64,000 bases of DNA, from the NCBI GenBank assembly GCA_002702655.1, contig PABB01000066.1, positions 186,001 to 250,000 on the forward strand, in the 5' to 3' direction. The notes beneath the pieces are model-generated. The model saw nothing but the letters and a program-made list of their open reading frames with translations. It was not told the origin of the DNA and ran no database searches. This DNA is from Planctomycetaceae bacterium. Its GTDB lineage: Bacteria > Planctomycetota > Planctomycetia > Pirellulales > Lacipirellulaceae. Below are positions 26,810-35,871 of the stretch, one piece after another; the first letter of the stretch is position 1, and every line of letters begins with the position of its first letter. The translations under genes were made by a program, and so were the position numbers.

Positions 26810-27102
26810 CGGTACTCGCGTCCAATCTGGTCGCCAGCCGGCAGCGTCGTGCCCGTCTCCGGGCGCCGGCGGAACGAGGGCCATTCCGCCCTGGCCAGAC
26901 TGCCTGCTCGATTGCCAAGAGGCCGCCTGGAGTTTCGCGTTCAGTGAACTAAACTGAAGGTTTCGTTGATCCTTGCGCGGCGATTGAGCCTCTGACTTAT
27001 CTGGCGAAAAGCTGACAACCGATCGCTGACAGCTCTGCCTGGTTTCATTGGCGGCGCGATTCTCAACAGTTTACGGCTTCTGCACGCGGCGGACCGCTCC
27101 TC

Positions 27103-27954
27103 ATGAATATTGCGAAAGCTCTGGTCACGGCCGCGGCGCCGGATCAGCACACGTTACCGCTGCAGCGGTTGGTTGATCAGCAGGGAGTCGAGCGAACGGC
27201 GCTGCAACTGATTATTGCCGAAGTCGCCGCAGCGGGCGTCGATGAAATCGGCGTGGTCATTCGCCCCGGCGACGAAGCGGCCTACCGGGCGGCGGCCGGC
27301 GAAGACGTCCAGCGGTTGACGTTCTTGCCGCAAGCCGAGCCGCGCGGCTACGGGCATGCCGTGTTCTGCGGCCGCGATTTCGTCGGCGACGAGCCGTTTC
27401 TGCACCTGGTCGGCGACCACTTGTATTTGAGTCGCACCGAGCGGCCGTGCGCCGCCCAATTAATCGACGCGGCCAAGGCCCACGGTTGCGCCGTCTCGGC
27501 CGTGCAGGCGACGCGCGAGAACAAGCTGCCGTACTTCGGCGCCATCGGCGGGCGGGCCGTGCCGCAGCAGACCGGCCTGTACGAAGTGACGACGGTCGTC
27601 GAAAAGCCGACGCCGACCGTGGCCGAGCAGCAGTTGATCATCGGCGGCCAGCGGGCCGGGTACTACCTGTGCTTCTTTGGGATGCACGTGCTGACGCCCG
27701 CGGTGATGGCGGCGCTGGGCGAGTTGCTGGAAGCGGAGAGCGAACGCCGCGCGCAACTTTCGGACGCGTTGGCCGTGCTGGCGGCGCGGGAACGTTATCT
27801 CGCGTTGGAGGTCGACGGCGCCCGCTACAACATCGGCGAAAAGTACGGAATCCTCACCGCGCAACTGGCAACAGCTCTGAGCGGGGTGGACCGCGATCAA
27901 ATTCTCACCGAGCTGGTTGAGCTGCTGGCCGGAGCGGCGGGGGATCGGGCATGA
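27103..27954 (+). CDS. GalU-like nucleotidyltransferase, degenerate nucleotide-binding loop
   Basis: 283 residues resembling UTP-glucose-1-phosphate uridylyltransferase. Family blocks visible: QLIIAEVAAAGVDEI, RGYGHAVFCGRDFVGDEPFLHLVGD, VVEKPTP, GYYLCFFGMHVLTP, and RYNIGEKYGILTA at the C-terminus. The usual N-terminal G-x-G-T-R-x-L-P...K loop is replaced by AAAPDQHTLPLQRLVDQQG, so the Gly, Arg and Lys residues that bind UTP are missing. It may be inactive, regulatory, or use a different donor. Its stop overlaps the next start (ATGA at 27951-27954), so it is translationally coupled to the kinase-nucleotidyltransferase fusion. Confidence 0.75.
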   Translation: MNIAKALVTAAAPDQHTLPLQRLVDQQGVERTALQLIIAEVAAAGVDEIGVVIRPGDEAAYRAAAGEDVQRLTFLPQAEPRGYGHAVFCGRDFVGDEPFLHLVGDHLYLSRTERPCAAQLIDAAKAHGCAVSAVQATRENKLPYFGAIGGRAVPQQTGLYEVTTVVEKPTPTVAEQQLIIGGQRAGYYLCFFGMHVLTPAVMAALGELLEAESERRAQLSDALAVLAARERYLALEVDGARYNIGEKYGILTAQLATALSGVDRDQILTELVELLAGAAGDRA

Positions 27955-30900
27955 ATCCGTTGGTCGCCACGATCGTGTCCGACGAGGAGGACGTGCGCCA
28001 TCGGTCGCTCGACTCGCTGTGCCACGGCGCATCGCTGGAAGAGTTGCAGCAGCACTGCGCCGAGTTGGACGCCTTCCGCCGCACCAGCGACAACCTGTAC
28101 CACCGCGTGCGGGCGCTGTTTTTCCTGGCAGCCATTCATCGTTATCAGATCCCCGCAGTTCTGCCTGAGCGACAGCAGGGACTGATCCCTTTTGACGGCT
28201 ACTGCCAACTACTGGGTCGGCGCTTTGCCGAGGCGGCCGATTCGTTTCTCGCCGCCGCGACGTCGCAGCCGCCCAACGACGCACTGGCCAGCGCCCTGGC
28301 CCACGCGTACCACGCCATGGCGTTTCAAACGCTGGCCGATCAGGTGCGTCGCAGCGTACGGACGGTGCCGGGTAACCAGTGGATGTTTCGCATGGGGCAT
28401 CCCGATGATCACCCGCTGCGGCTGCGACGCGAGCTGCTCGCCCGCGACGGCGGCGGCGCCTTCCCCGTACTCGCCGAGCAGACGGCCGTGCGGATGGATT
28501 TTTCGCATAGCGCGTGGAGCGATATTTTCTTTTTGGGGATGGATTTTCCCGAGGGAGCCCGCGTGCTGAACGCGTCGATCAACCTCGGCGTTCACGGTCG
28601 CGACGCGGCGCCCCGACCCCCGATTGAAACGTACCTGCGCGTGATCGACGAACCGGTGTTGCGACTGGTGAGCGTCGATCTGGAAGCGGTCAGCACGATT
28701 TGCCGCGTGGACGAAGTGTTCGACTTTGCCCGCGACTATAACGGTCTGCTCAAAGCGGCCGTCATCGCCGCGGGGATTGTGCCTCCCGGCATGGAAGGGA
28801 GCGATCACGGCATTGAGGAACTGCTCGCCCGTGTCGTTGGCCCGGGTTTGGGGGTGGAACTCGTCAGCAAAGTGAACGGCATCCCCAAGGGGTCGCGGCT
28901 GGCCGTGTCGACGAACCTGCTGGGGTCGCTCATATCGATTTGCATGCGGGCGACCGGGCAGGTGTCGACGCTGGTCGGCGCGCTGGCCGAGGCGGATCGG
29001 CGGATCGTGGCGGCTCGTGCCATTTTGGGCGAATGGATCGGCGGCTCCGGGGGCGGCTGGCAGGATTCGGGCGGCGTGTGGCCGGGGATCAAGCTGATCT
29101 GCGGCGCCGCGGCTCAGCCGGGCGACCCCGAGCATGGGGTGAGCCGCGGTCGATTGCTGCCTACGCACGACGTGTTTGGCGACGACCGGGTGACTCCGGA
29201 GACGCGGCAGCAACTGCAGGACAGCTTGGTGCTGGTGCATGGCGGCATGGCGCAGAATGTCGGCCCGATCCTGGAAATGGTCACCGAAAAGTATTTGCTG
29301 CGCGGCGAACGCGAATGGCAGGCTCGTCACGACGCGATGCAGGTCTTGGACGACGTGGTCGCGGCGTTGGAGCAGGGCGACATCCGGGCCGTCGGCGCCG
29401 CGACGACGCGCAACTTCACCGGGCCGCTGCAGCAGATCATTCCCTGGGCCACGAATCTATACACCGACACGCTCATCGACGAGGTCCGCGCGGCGTTCGG
29501 CAAGCAGTTTTGGGGCTTCTGGATGTTGGGCGGCATGTCGGGCGGCGGCATGGGGTTCGTGTTCGACCCTGCGGCAAGAGCCGCGGGTCAGCAATGGCTG
29601 GCCGAGAACATGCCGGCGGTGAAGGCCCGCCTGGAGCGGGCGTTGCCTTTCGCGATGGAGCCGGTCGTGTACGACTTCACGATCAACGACCGGGGGACGT
29701 GGGCCGAGCTGCGCACCGGCCGCGACGCCGCGATGCCCGAGAGTTACTACCTGCTGCAGGCGCCAGCCTGGATTCGTAGCGAAACTCGCAACTTGTCGCC
29801 GCAACTCCAGGGCGAGCTGCAGCGATTGGGGCAAGAGGTCGGCGACGACGGTCGCCTGGCCGCCCGCGTGCTGCAGCGATTGCTGCCCCACGCGCACGAC
29901 GGGCAGTCGCGCGACGCCGAGCTGTCGGATTTGCTCCGGCGGTACGGATTCGATCCCGAACAGCACGAACAGATTCGCGGCGACTTGCGGGCCGGTCGTA
30001 TCGGGTTAGCGCAGAATCGCCTGCCGGCCAGCGCCAAGATCGAGGACGTGCATCCCGGCGACGTGGTTGAGGCTCGCGGCGATGCGGTCGACCGATTTGG
30101 CGAGTTGGGCGCAGCGGCCATTCGCGACGGACAGGTGGCGGTGATCTCGCTGGCGGCCGGCGCCGGCAGCCGGTGGACGGGTGGCGCGGGCACCGTCAAA
30201 ACGCTGCACCCGTTTGCCAAGCTGGACGGACGGCACCGCAACTTTCTGGAGGTTCACCTGGCAAAAACGCGGCGCGTGAGCCGGCAGTTTGATGCGCCGA
30301 TCAGCCACGTCTTCACAACCGGCTACATGACTGACGAGCCGATCCGCGCGCACCTGGCGGACTGCGACGATTACGGATTGAGCGGCGGCGTGTTCGTGTC
30401 GCCCAGTCGGTCGGTCGGATTGCGGATGATCCCCATGGTCCGCGATCTGCGATTCGCCTGGGAGGAGATGCCGCAGCAGGTGCTCGACGAGCAGCAGGAA
30501 AAAGTCCGAGCCAGCGTCCGCGCGGCGCTGATCGATTGGGCCGTTGCGATGGGCGAGGGCGCCGACTACACCGACAACCAGCCGCGGCAATGTCTGCATC
30601 CGGTCGGCCACTGGTACGAGGCGCCCAACATGCTGCGCAACGGCGTCATGCGCGAGTTGCTTCAGCGGCAGCCGCAGCTCAAGTATCTCATGCTGCACAA
30701 CATCGACACCTTGGGCGCCGACGTCGATCCGCGGATGTTGGGCGCGTGCATCGACCGCGGCTGGACGCTCGCCTTCGAGGTGATCGGCCGGCGGCTCGAC
30801 GATCGCGGCGGCGGGTTGGCGCGCGTCGACGGCCAGGTGCGGTTGGTCGAGGGGCTCGCCCTGCCGCGGGAGGAGGACGAATTCGCGCTCTCCTACTACA

Positions 30901-31262
30901 ACTCGCAGACCACCTGGATCGATCTGGACCGCTGGCTAGCCGTATTCGGACTGACGCGCAATGACCTGAGCGACGACCGCAAAGTCGACGCGGCCGTGCG
31001 GCGCATCAGCCGGCGGATGCCGACGTACATCACGCTGAAAGACGTCAAGAAGCGGTGGGGCCACGGGCAGGAGGACGTGTACCCGGTGTCGCAGTTCGAG
31101 AAGCTGTGGAGCGACATGACCGCGTTGCCGGAGGTCGAGTGCGGGTTTTTGGTCGTACCGACGCAGCGGGGTCAGCAACTCAAGCAGCCCGATCAGTTGG
31201 ACGGCTGGCTACGCGACGGCTCGGCTGCGCACGTGGCTGGCCTATGCGAGTGGGATCGCTGA
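27951..31262 (+). CDS. Fusion of fucokinase-like GHMP sugar kinase and UDPGP-type nucleotidyltransferase
   Basis: 1103 residues, cytoplasmic. Residues 1-175 are helical and unassigned. Residues 179-600 form a GHMP kinase close to the L-fucokinase/heptose kinase branch: RMDFSHSAWSD (180-191), the ATP loop GIPKGSRLAVSTNL (310-323), GGGWQD (367-372) and GGMSGGGMGF (527-536). Residues 710-1100 form a UDPGP-family pyrophosphorylase: SLAAGAGSRW (733-742) and LKYLMLHNIDTLGADVDP (910-927) with the metal-binding Asp. Together these could phosphorylate a free sugar at C1 and transfer it to a nucleotide, as Bacteroides Fkp does, but here the kinase comes first and the nucleotidyltransferase is of the UDPGP type. 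The sugar is unknown. Confidence 0.82.
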   Translation: MNPLVATIVSDEEDVRHRSLDSLCHGASLEELQQHCAELDAFRRTSDNLYHRVRALFFLAAIHRYQIPAVLPERQQGLIPFDGYCQLLGRRFAEAADSFLAAATSQPPNDALASALAHAYHAMAFQTLADQVRRSVRTVPGNQWMFRMGHPDDHPLRLRRELLARDGGGAFPVLAEQTAVRMDFSHSAWSDIFFLGMDFPEGARVLNASINLGVHGRDAAPRPPIETYLRVIDEPVLRLVSVDLEAVSTICRVDEVFDFARDYNGLLKAAVIAAGIVPPGMEGSDHGIEELLARVVGPGLGVELVSKVNGIPKGSRLAVSTNLLGSLISICMRATGQVSTLVGALAEADRRIVAARAILGEWIGGSGGGWQDSGGVWPGIKLICGAAAQPGDPEHGVSRGRLLPTHDVFGDDRVTPETRQQLQDSLVLVHGGMAQNVGPILEMVTEKYLLRGEREWQARHDAMQVLDDVVAALEQGDIRAVGAATTRNFTGPLQQIIPWATNLYTDTLIDEVRAAFGKQFWGFWMLGGMSGGGMGFVFDPAARAAGQQWLAENMPAVKARLERALPFAMEPVVYDFTINDRGTWAELRTGRDAAMPESYYLLQAPAWIRSETRNLSPQLQGELQRLGQEVGDDGRLAARVLQRLLPHAHDGQSRDAELSDLLRRYGFDPEQHEQIRGDLRAGRIGLAQNRLPASAKIEDVHPGDVVEARGDAVDRFGELGAAAIRDGQVAVISLAAGAGSRWTGGAGTVKTLHPFAKLDGRHRNFLEVHLAKTRRVSRQFDAPISHVFTTGYMTDEPIRAHLADCDDYGLSGGVFVSPSRSVGLRMIPMVRDLRFAWEEMPQQVLDEQQEKVRASVRAALIDWAVAMGEGADYTDNQPRQCLHPVGHWYEAPNMLRNGVMRELLQRQPQLKYLMLHNIDTLGADVDPRMLGACIDRGWTLAFEVIGRRLDDRGGGLARVDGQVRLVEGLALPREEDEFALSYYNSQTTWIDLDRWLAVFGLTRNDLSDDRKVDAAVRRISRRMPTYITLKDVKKRWGHGQEDVYPVSQFEKLWSDMTALPEVECGFLVVPTQRGQQLKQPDQLDGWLRDGSAAHVAGLCEWDR

Positions 31263-31373
31263 CTCTTCGTCTTCACTCCTGCCGGGACGCATGTGCGATC
31301 CGCCGGTCGACGCGAGAGGAACGCGAGTCGTGACGAACATCGATTCGTTCCGATTAGCGTCGATGAGCGGGAA

Positions 31374-34300
31374 TCAGCGTTCCAAGTCGGTTGCCGCCAA
31401 CTCGATCGCCAACGATTCGACCAGATCGCCATCGAGGCGGCGGCTCAGTTCCGCGGGCGGCGCCAGCGCGGCGCGACGCTGCGGACGGTACTGCGTCGCC
31501 GGGGCGATGATGCGGGACGCCTTCTCTGTGAGCGGCGTCTCGTTCGTGGCAGTCGCCCGCGGGGCCGGACGTAGCACCTCGCTTGTCTGCGGGGCCAACG
31601 CGGCACGGGTTGCCGGACGGCTGGGCGGGGGCGCCGTTGGCGTCAGCAGCACGGGCCGCTCGCCCGGGGATGCCAATACGGATTCATCCGGCTTCTCGAC
31701 GCCGACCCACACGCTCACGGTGGCAGTCGCTTCTAGCCCTGTGGCGTCGGCAATGGTGTAGGTGAACGTCTCCAGCCCGGTGAATCCGTCGGCCGGGGTA
31801 TAGTTCATGCCGCGTCCGAGTTCGTCGATCTCGATCGAGCCGCCCTGATCGCCGGCACTGACGGCGATGATCTTCACGCCGTAAACGTACGAGAATGGCG
31901 GCAATGTCTGCGCGGTGTCGGCGTCCAAAACCAAATAACTGCTGCTAAGCACGTCGGTGTAAATCGGTTGCCGCCACGTTCCCCCGGAGTAGCCGTCTGG
32001 ATCAGAGTCGTTCGCCAGCACGTCCAACGGCGTTGTCTCGCCGGCGGCAACCTCGAACTCGTCGTCGTTGGCAATCGGTGCGTCGTCGACCGGCGTGACC
32101 GTCACGGTGACGGTCGCGATTTGATCGCCGCGCAAAGCATCATGCACCGTGTAGGTGAAGCTGACCGCTCCGGCGAAATCGGCTCGGGGCGTGAACGTCA
32201 GCGAGCCTCCATCCTCGGCAATCTCCACCGTCCCGGGCGGCTCGGCGTCGAACGAAACCGGTGCATACGTGGCGTCGACCGTCATTGGTTGCCACACGTC
32301 GACGGTCACCACGTCGATGAAACGAAAATCGATGAGACCGGGGACGCCCCAGGGCTGGCCAATTCCATACGACCGGCCCGGCGTCGAAACATCAATGATC
32401 GACGGCTTCGTGCCATCGACGCCAGGGCGGTCGTTGGCCAGCACGTCGAGCACGATCGGCCCGCTGTCTTCTTCGATGGTAAACGCATCGTCTTGAGGCA
32501 GCACGCCCAGGTATGCCGCGCCGATCTGTTGCTCGACGTTATGCAATTCGTTGACCAGCAAGTAGTCTTCCGACAGCGTCACTAACGCGTCGCCGATCCG
32601 CATGCTGCGGCGGGCGGCGTTGCCGCCATACCAGCTGTGGCCGTCGGTTTCGTGGGCGACGCGTCCGCCGATGTCGAGGGCGCCGCCGCCGCTGTCGTCC
32701 ACCTCGATCTCAAACGCCCACATCGCCGAGAAGCTTTCGTACTCGACGCGGTCGCGCCAGCCGTCGCCGTTGTCGTCAAACTCGGTCGTTTCGGTCCAAC
32801 TGACGGGCAGCGTCAGCACGCCCTGTTCGGCGAAATACGCGACGGCGTGGTGATCAAACCAGGCCTCGCTCTGGTGCCAACCGGCCCCGTCCAACGTGAC
32901 TTGATCAACCACCGCCGGCGCGTCGCCGCCTACATAGAACAACGAAACTTGCAGTGGTCCTAACCGTCCCGTGATTTCGTCCGCGTCGCGACCGATGCCG
33001 ATGACGTAGTCCTCGCCTACCGGATGCAGATAATCGGAGTAGCCGGGGATCTTCAGCGCCCCGGTCACGACCGGCTCCGTGGGGTCGCTCAGATCCACCG
33101 CGAATAACGGATCGACGACGCGGAACGTGGTGACGTACGCGCGGTCATCGAGGAACCGCACCGATTTGATCGTCTCGGTGGGCGCCAGGTTCTCGATGCC
33201 GCCCACGCGGACCAACTCGCCGGATTGCTCCTCGAGCACCAGCAGATTGTTGAACCGTTGCTGCTGTCTCAGTCGCGGATTGCCCCAGCGGTCGGTTCCC
33301 GAGACTTCGAGGCGGACTTCGGTCGTGGCAATCCGCAGCTGGCCCTCGTGCTCGTCGACGGAGAACTGATTCAGCAGCGTGCCGGCCACCGTTCCGGTCG
33401 CGACCAAGTCGGAACTGCCGTCCTCGGCGATGGCGAACTTCAAGATGGCCGTCTCGTTACCCGTGCTGCGAAACACGTACAACGACGAGCCGGACATGTA
33501 CACTTCGCTGGCCGGCGCCGAGAACACTCCGACGGAGTGGTCGGGCCCCGCGCGTCCGTCCGCCACGTCGAACGTGACCAGCGAGAGCAACTGATTGTCA
33601 GAGGCGTCGTTGGGCTCGTAGATCTGCTGGGGGGCAGTCAGCAGACCGGCGGCCACCTCGACGCCGTCGGCGTCGTACGTGCGGTAGCGGGGCAGGGCGT
33701 CGTCGATGAGCGTGTCACTCACGCGGGCGACGTACTGATCGAGCGTCTCGTAGGTTTGATACTCGCTGAAGCCATTCTCGTTTGCGGGGGTGCGCGAGGC
33801 GATTTCCAGCGGCGGCAAATCAATGCCGTTGACGGCCACGAACACGCGGTCGCCCACGGCGCGCGACTCGACGATTCGGCCGTCGATCTCGGTGCGCTCG
33901 ACCACCGACGGCGCACTGCGGTCGCTGACGTCGACGACCGCCACGACCGACGGGCTGCCTTTGCCCCAGCCGCGCCGCAGCAGCGTCAGCCGATCGCCCT
34001 GCAGGTACATTTCGTCGAACCGGTCGGCAAACTCCGTGAACGAGACCGGCTGCGGGTCGGTCGGGTCGTTCAGGTCGACAATCACCAGCTTTCCGTGCGC
34101 GAACGTGTAAACGTAGCGCCCGTCGGTCTCGGCGATGTCGGCTTCGTCGACGCCTGCTTCTTGGGTGTTGGTGGTTGAGTAGTCGCTCGTCAGAGTCATC
34201 GCGTCGCCGTCAAAGGCGATTACCCCGGTCCTGGATGTTGCGTAATACTCGATCGGACCGTCCAAGTACTGGTAGCCGATCGAAGTGACGCCGAACGACG

Positions 34301-35771
34301 ACTGATAGCGCTCGACAGCCTGATCGATCAGGAACTGGCGCAACTCGCCCGGGACGTAAAACTTGCGCAGCGGGCCGGTGGGCGCCGGCTCGCCGACCTG
34401 CACGGTGACCTCGGCGGAATCTTCATGCCCGCGCTCGTCGCGGACCGCGTAGGTGAAGGTCTCCTCGCCGGCGAACCCCGCGGCGGGAGTGTAGAGCACG
34501 CGCCCGTCCACGAGCGCCACCGTGCCGCCGGAGCTGCCCGCGGTGACGTCCACGATGGTCAATGTCGAGTCAGGCAGCCGGCGGTGATCATTGGAGTAGC
34601 GGGGCAGCACGGGATCGTTGGCCAGCAGGTCGAGTGCCGTCGCATTGGCATCGGTTGCCACTTGAAACCAGTTGTCCACAGCCAAGAACGAATTTTGAAC
34701 GGTCACGCGCTCCGAGCCGCTGACGACTTGGTGCTCGGCCGAACCGTATCGCAGGACATACTCCAGCGTGAATGAGCCAATGAACCCGTTTGCCGGCGAG
34801 TACTCGAGCGATCGACCGTCGGCGGCGATCGCGATCTCGCCGACCACTTCGGGATAGGAGACATCGACGATTAGCGGCGTTTGTGCCACCGGACCGACCA
34901 CGCGGTCGGACGCGAGCACGTCGAGCTTCGTCGTCGGCGCGTCGATATCCAGACGGAATCCGTACCGCTCGCTTTGCGTGACGACCGGCTTGTCTACGTT
35001 CACGACAACCGTGAACGAGGCTTCCTCGCCGCTTGCGGCACGAACCGTGTATTCGAAGCGATCGTACCCGGTCTGGGCCGCAGGCGGTTGGTAGATAATT
35101 GACGTGCCGTCGGCGGCGATACTTGCGGCGCCGCCGAGTCGCTCTGGCGCGGTCAGGGCGATGATCTCGCCGTGCTTGAACTCTCGGTCGTTCGCCAGCA
35201 CGTTGAGTGTCGTTGCCGGTGCATCCTCGTACAGCGTGTAGCTGTCGTGTGCAGACCAGTAGGGCGTCGCACTGCCGCCGCCGCTGCCCGTCCTCTGTTC
35301 GCGGATGGTCACATTCGCTTTGCCCAGACGCCCGTCTTCGTCTTCGACGATGTAGTAGAAACTGTCGTAAACGGGCGCATCGGCGGCGCGGATGTACTGG
35401 ATGGCTTTCCCGCCCGCGACGATGTTCACTTTCGCCCCACGGAGCGTGTCGCTGACGCTCTTGATCCGTAGGCCCTCGGCGTCCTCGGGCAGCACATCGT
35501 TGGCGAGCACGTCGATCCGCAACTGGTGCGTCGCGGCTGTCGCCTTGGCGTAGTCGTCGTGAGCTTCGATCTCGGCCACGCCCACGATCGAGTCGGGGTC
35601 GGGCTCGGGATCGGTGTGGATGAACCCGGCGCCGTCCATCAGGCAACGGTCTTCCAGGCGTTCCAAGTGAAAGCCCCGCGCGCGGGCCGCCAGCCGAGTT
35701 GAGCTGGCGGGGGGGCAATAACCGCGGCGGAGCAGACGCGAGAAGGAGGCGAGCGAGTGAAACGAGGCCAT
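31374..35771 (-). CDS. Giant surface protein: LEPR-like N-terminus, Ig-like repeats and beta-propeller domain
   Basis: 1465 residues. The N-terminus is basic and carries LERLEDRCL (36-44), a relative of the planctomycete LEPR-type export motif. Six segments contain D-V-L-A-N-D or close variants (DVLANDVLPED, NVLANDREF, DVLASDRVV, DLLANDPVL, DVLANDRPG, DVLANDSDPDG) and belong to cadherin/Ig-like repeats that usually bind calcium and form stalks; four precede and two follow the central domain. The centre (roughly 490-1050) is the C-terminal-beta-propeller family of secreted proteins, marked by TNTQEAGVDEADIAETDGRY. Probably exported and surface-displayed. It lies 100 bases downstream of another ERxEDR protein in the sigma-factor/kinase cluster. 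Confidence 0.8.
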   Translation of the reverse strand: MASFHSLASFSRLLRRGYCPPASSTRLAARARGFHLERLEDRCLMDGAGFIHTDPEPDPDSIVGVAEIEAHDDYAKATAATHQLRIDVLANDVLPEDAEGLRIKSVSDTLRGAKVNIVAGGKAIQYIRAADAPVYDSFYYIVEDEDGRLGKANVTIREQRTGSGGGSATPYWSAHDSYTLYEDAPATTLNVLANDREFKHGEIIALTAPERLGGAASIAADGTSIIYQPPAAQTGYDRFEYTVRAASGEEASFTVVVNVDKPVVTQSERYGFRLDIDAPTTKLDVLASDRVVGPVAQTPLIVDVSYPEVVGEIAIAADGRSLEYSPANGFIGSFTLEYVLRYGSAEHQVVSGSERVTVQNSFLAVDNWFQVATDANATALDLLANDPVLPRYSNDHRRLPDSTLTIVDVTAGSSGGTVALVDGRVLYTPAAGFAGEETFTYAVRDERGHEDSAEVTVQVGEPAPTGPLRKFYVPGELRQFLIDQAVERYQSSFGVTSIGYQYLDGPIEYYATSRTGVIAFDGDAMTLTSDYSTTNTQEAGVDEADIAETDGRYVYTFAHGKLVIVDLNDPTDPQPVSFTEFADRFDEMYLQGDRLTLLRRGWGKGSPSVVAVVDVSDRSAPSVVERTEIDGRIVESRAVGDRVFVAVNGIDLPPLEIASRTPANENGFSEYQTYETLDQYVARVSDTLIDDALPRYRTYDADGVEVAAGLLTAPQQIYEPNDASDNQLLSLVTFDVADGRAGPDHSVGVFSAPASEVYMSGSSLYVFRSTGNETAILKFAIAEDGSSDLVATGTVAGTLLNQFSVDEHEGQLRIATTEVRLEVSGTDRWGNPRLRQQQRFNNLLVLEEQSGELVRVGGIENLAPTETIKSVRFLDDRAYVTTFRVVDPLFAVDLSDPTEPVVTGALKIPGYSDYLHPVGEDYVIGIGRDADEITGRLGPLQVSLFYVGGDAPAVVDQVTLDGAGWHQSEAWFDHHAVAYFAEQGVLTLPVSWTETTEFDDNGDGWRDRVEYESFSAMWAFEIEVDDSGGGALDIGGRVAHETDGHSWYGGNAARRSMRIGDALVTLSEDYLLVNELHNVEQQIGAAYLGVLPQDDAFTIEEDSGPIVLDVLANDRPGVDGTKPSIIDVSTPGRSYGIGQPWGVPGLIDFRFIDVVTVDVWQPMTVDATYAPVSFDAEPPGTVEIAEDGGSLTFTPRADFAGAVSFTYTVHDALRGDQIATVTVTVTPVDDAPIANDDEFEVAAGETTPLDVLANDSDPDGYSGGTWRQPIYTDVLSSSYLVLDADTAQTLPPFSYVYGVKIIAVSAGDQGGSIEIDELGRGMNYTPADGFTGLETFTYTIADATGLEATATVSVWVGVEKPDESVLASPGERPVLLTPTAPPPSRPATRAALAPQTSEVLRPAPRATATNETPLTEKASRIIAPATQYRPQRRAALAPPAELSRRLDGDLVESLAIELAATDLER

Positions 35772-35871
35772 GGTTGTGCCCGGAGTCGGGGAGGGCGGCG
35801 TCGGCGGGCAACCCGGCCGACAGCGACACCGTTTACCAGCGGGCTACCGGGGCCGCAAGTTCGGTTCGCTG

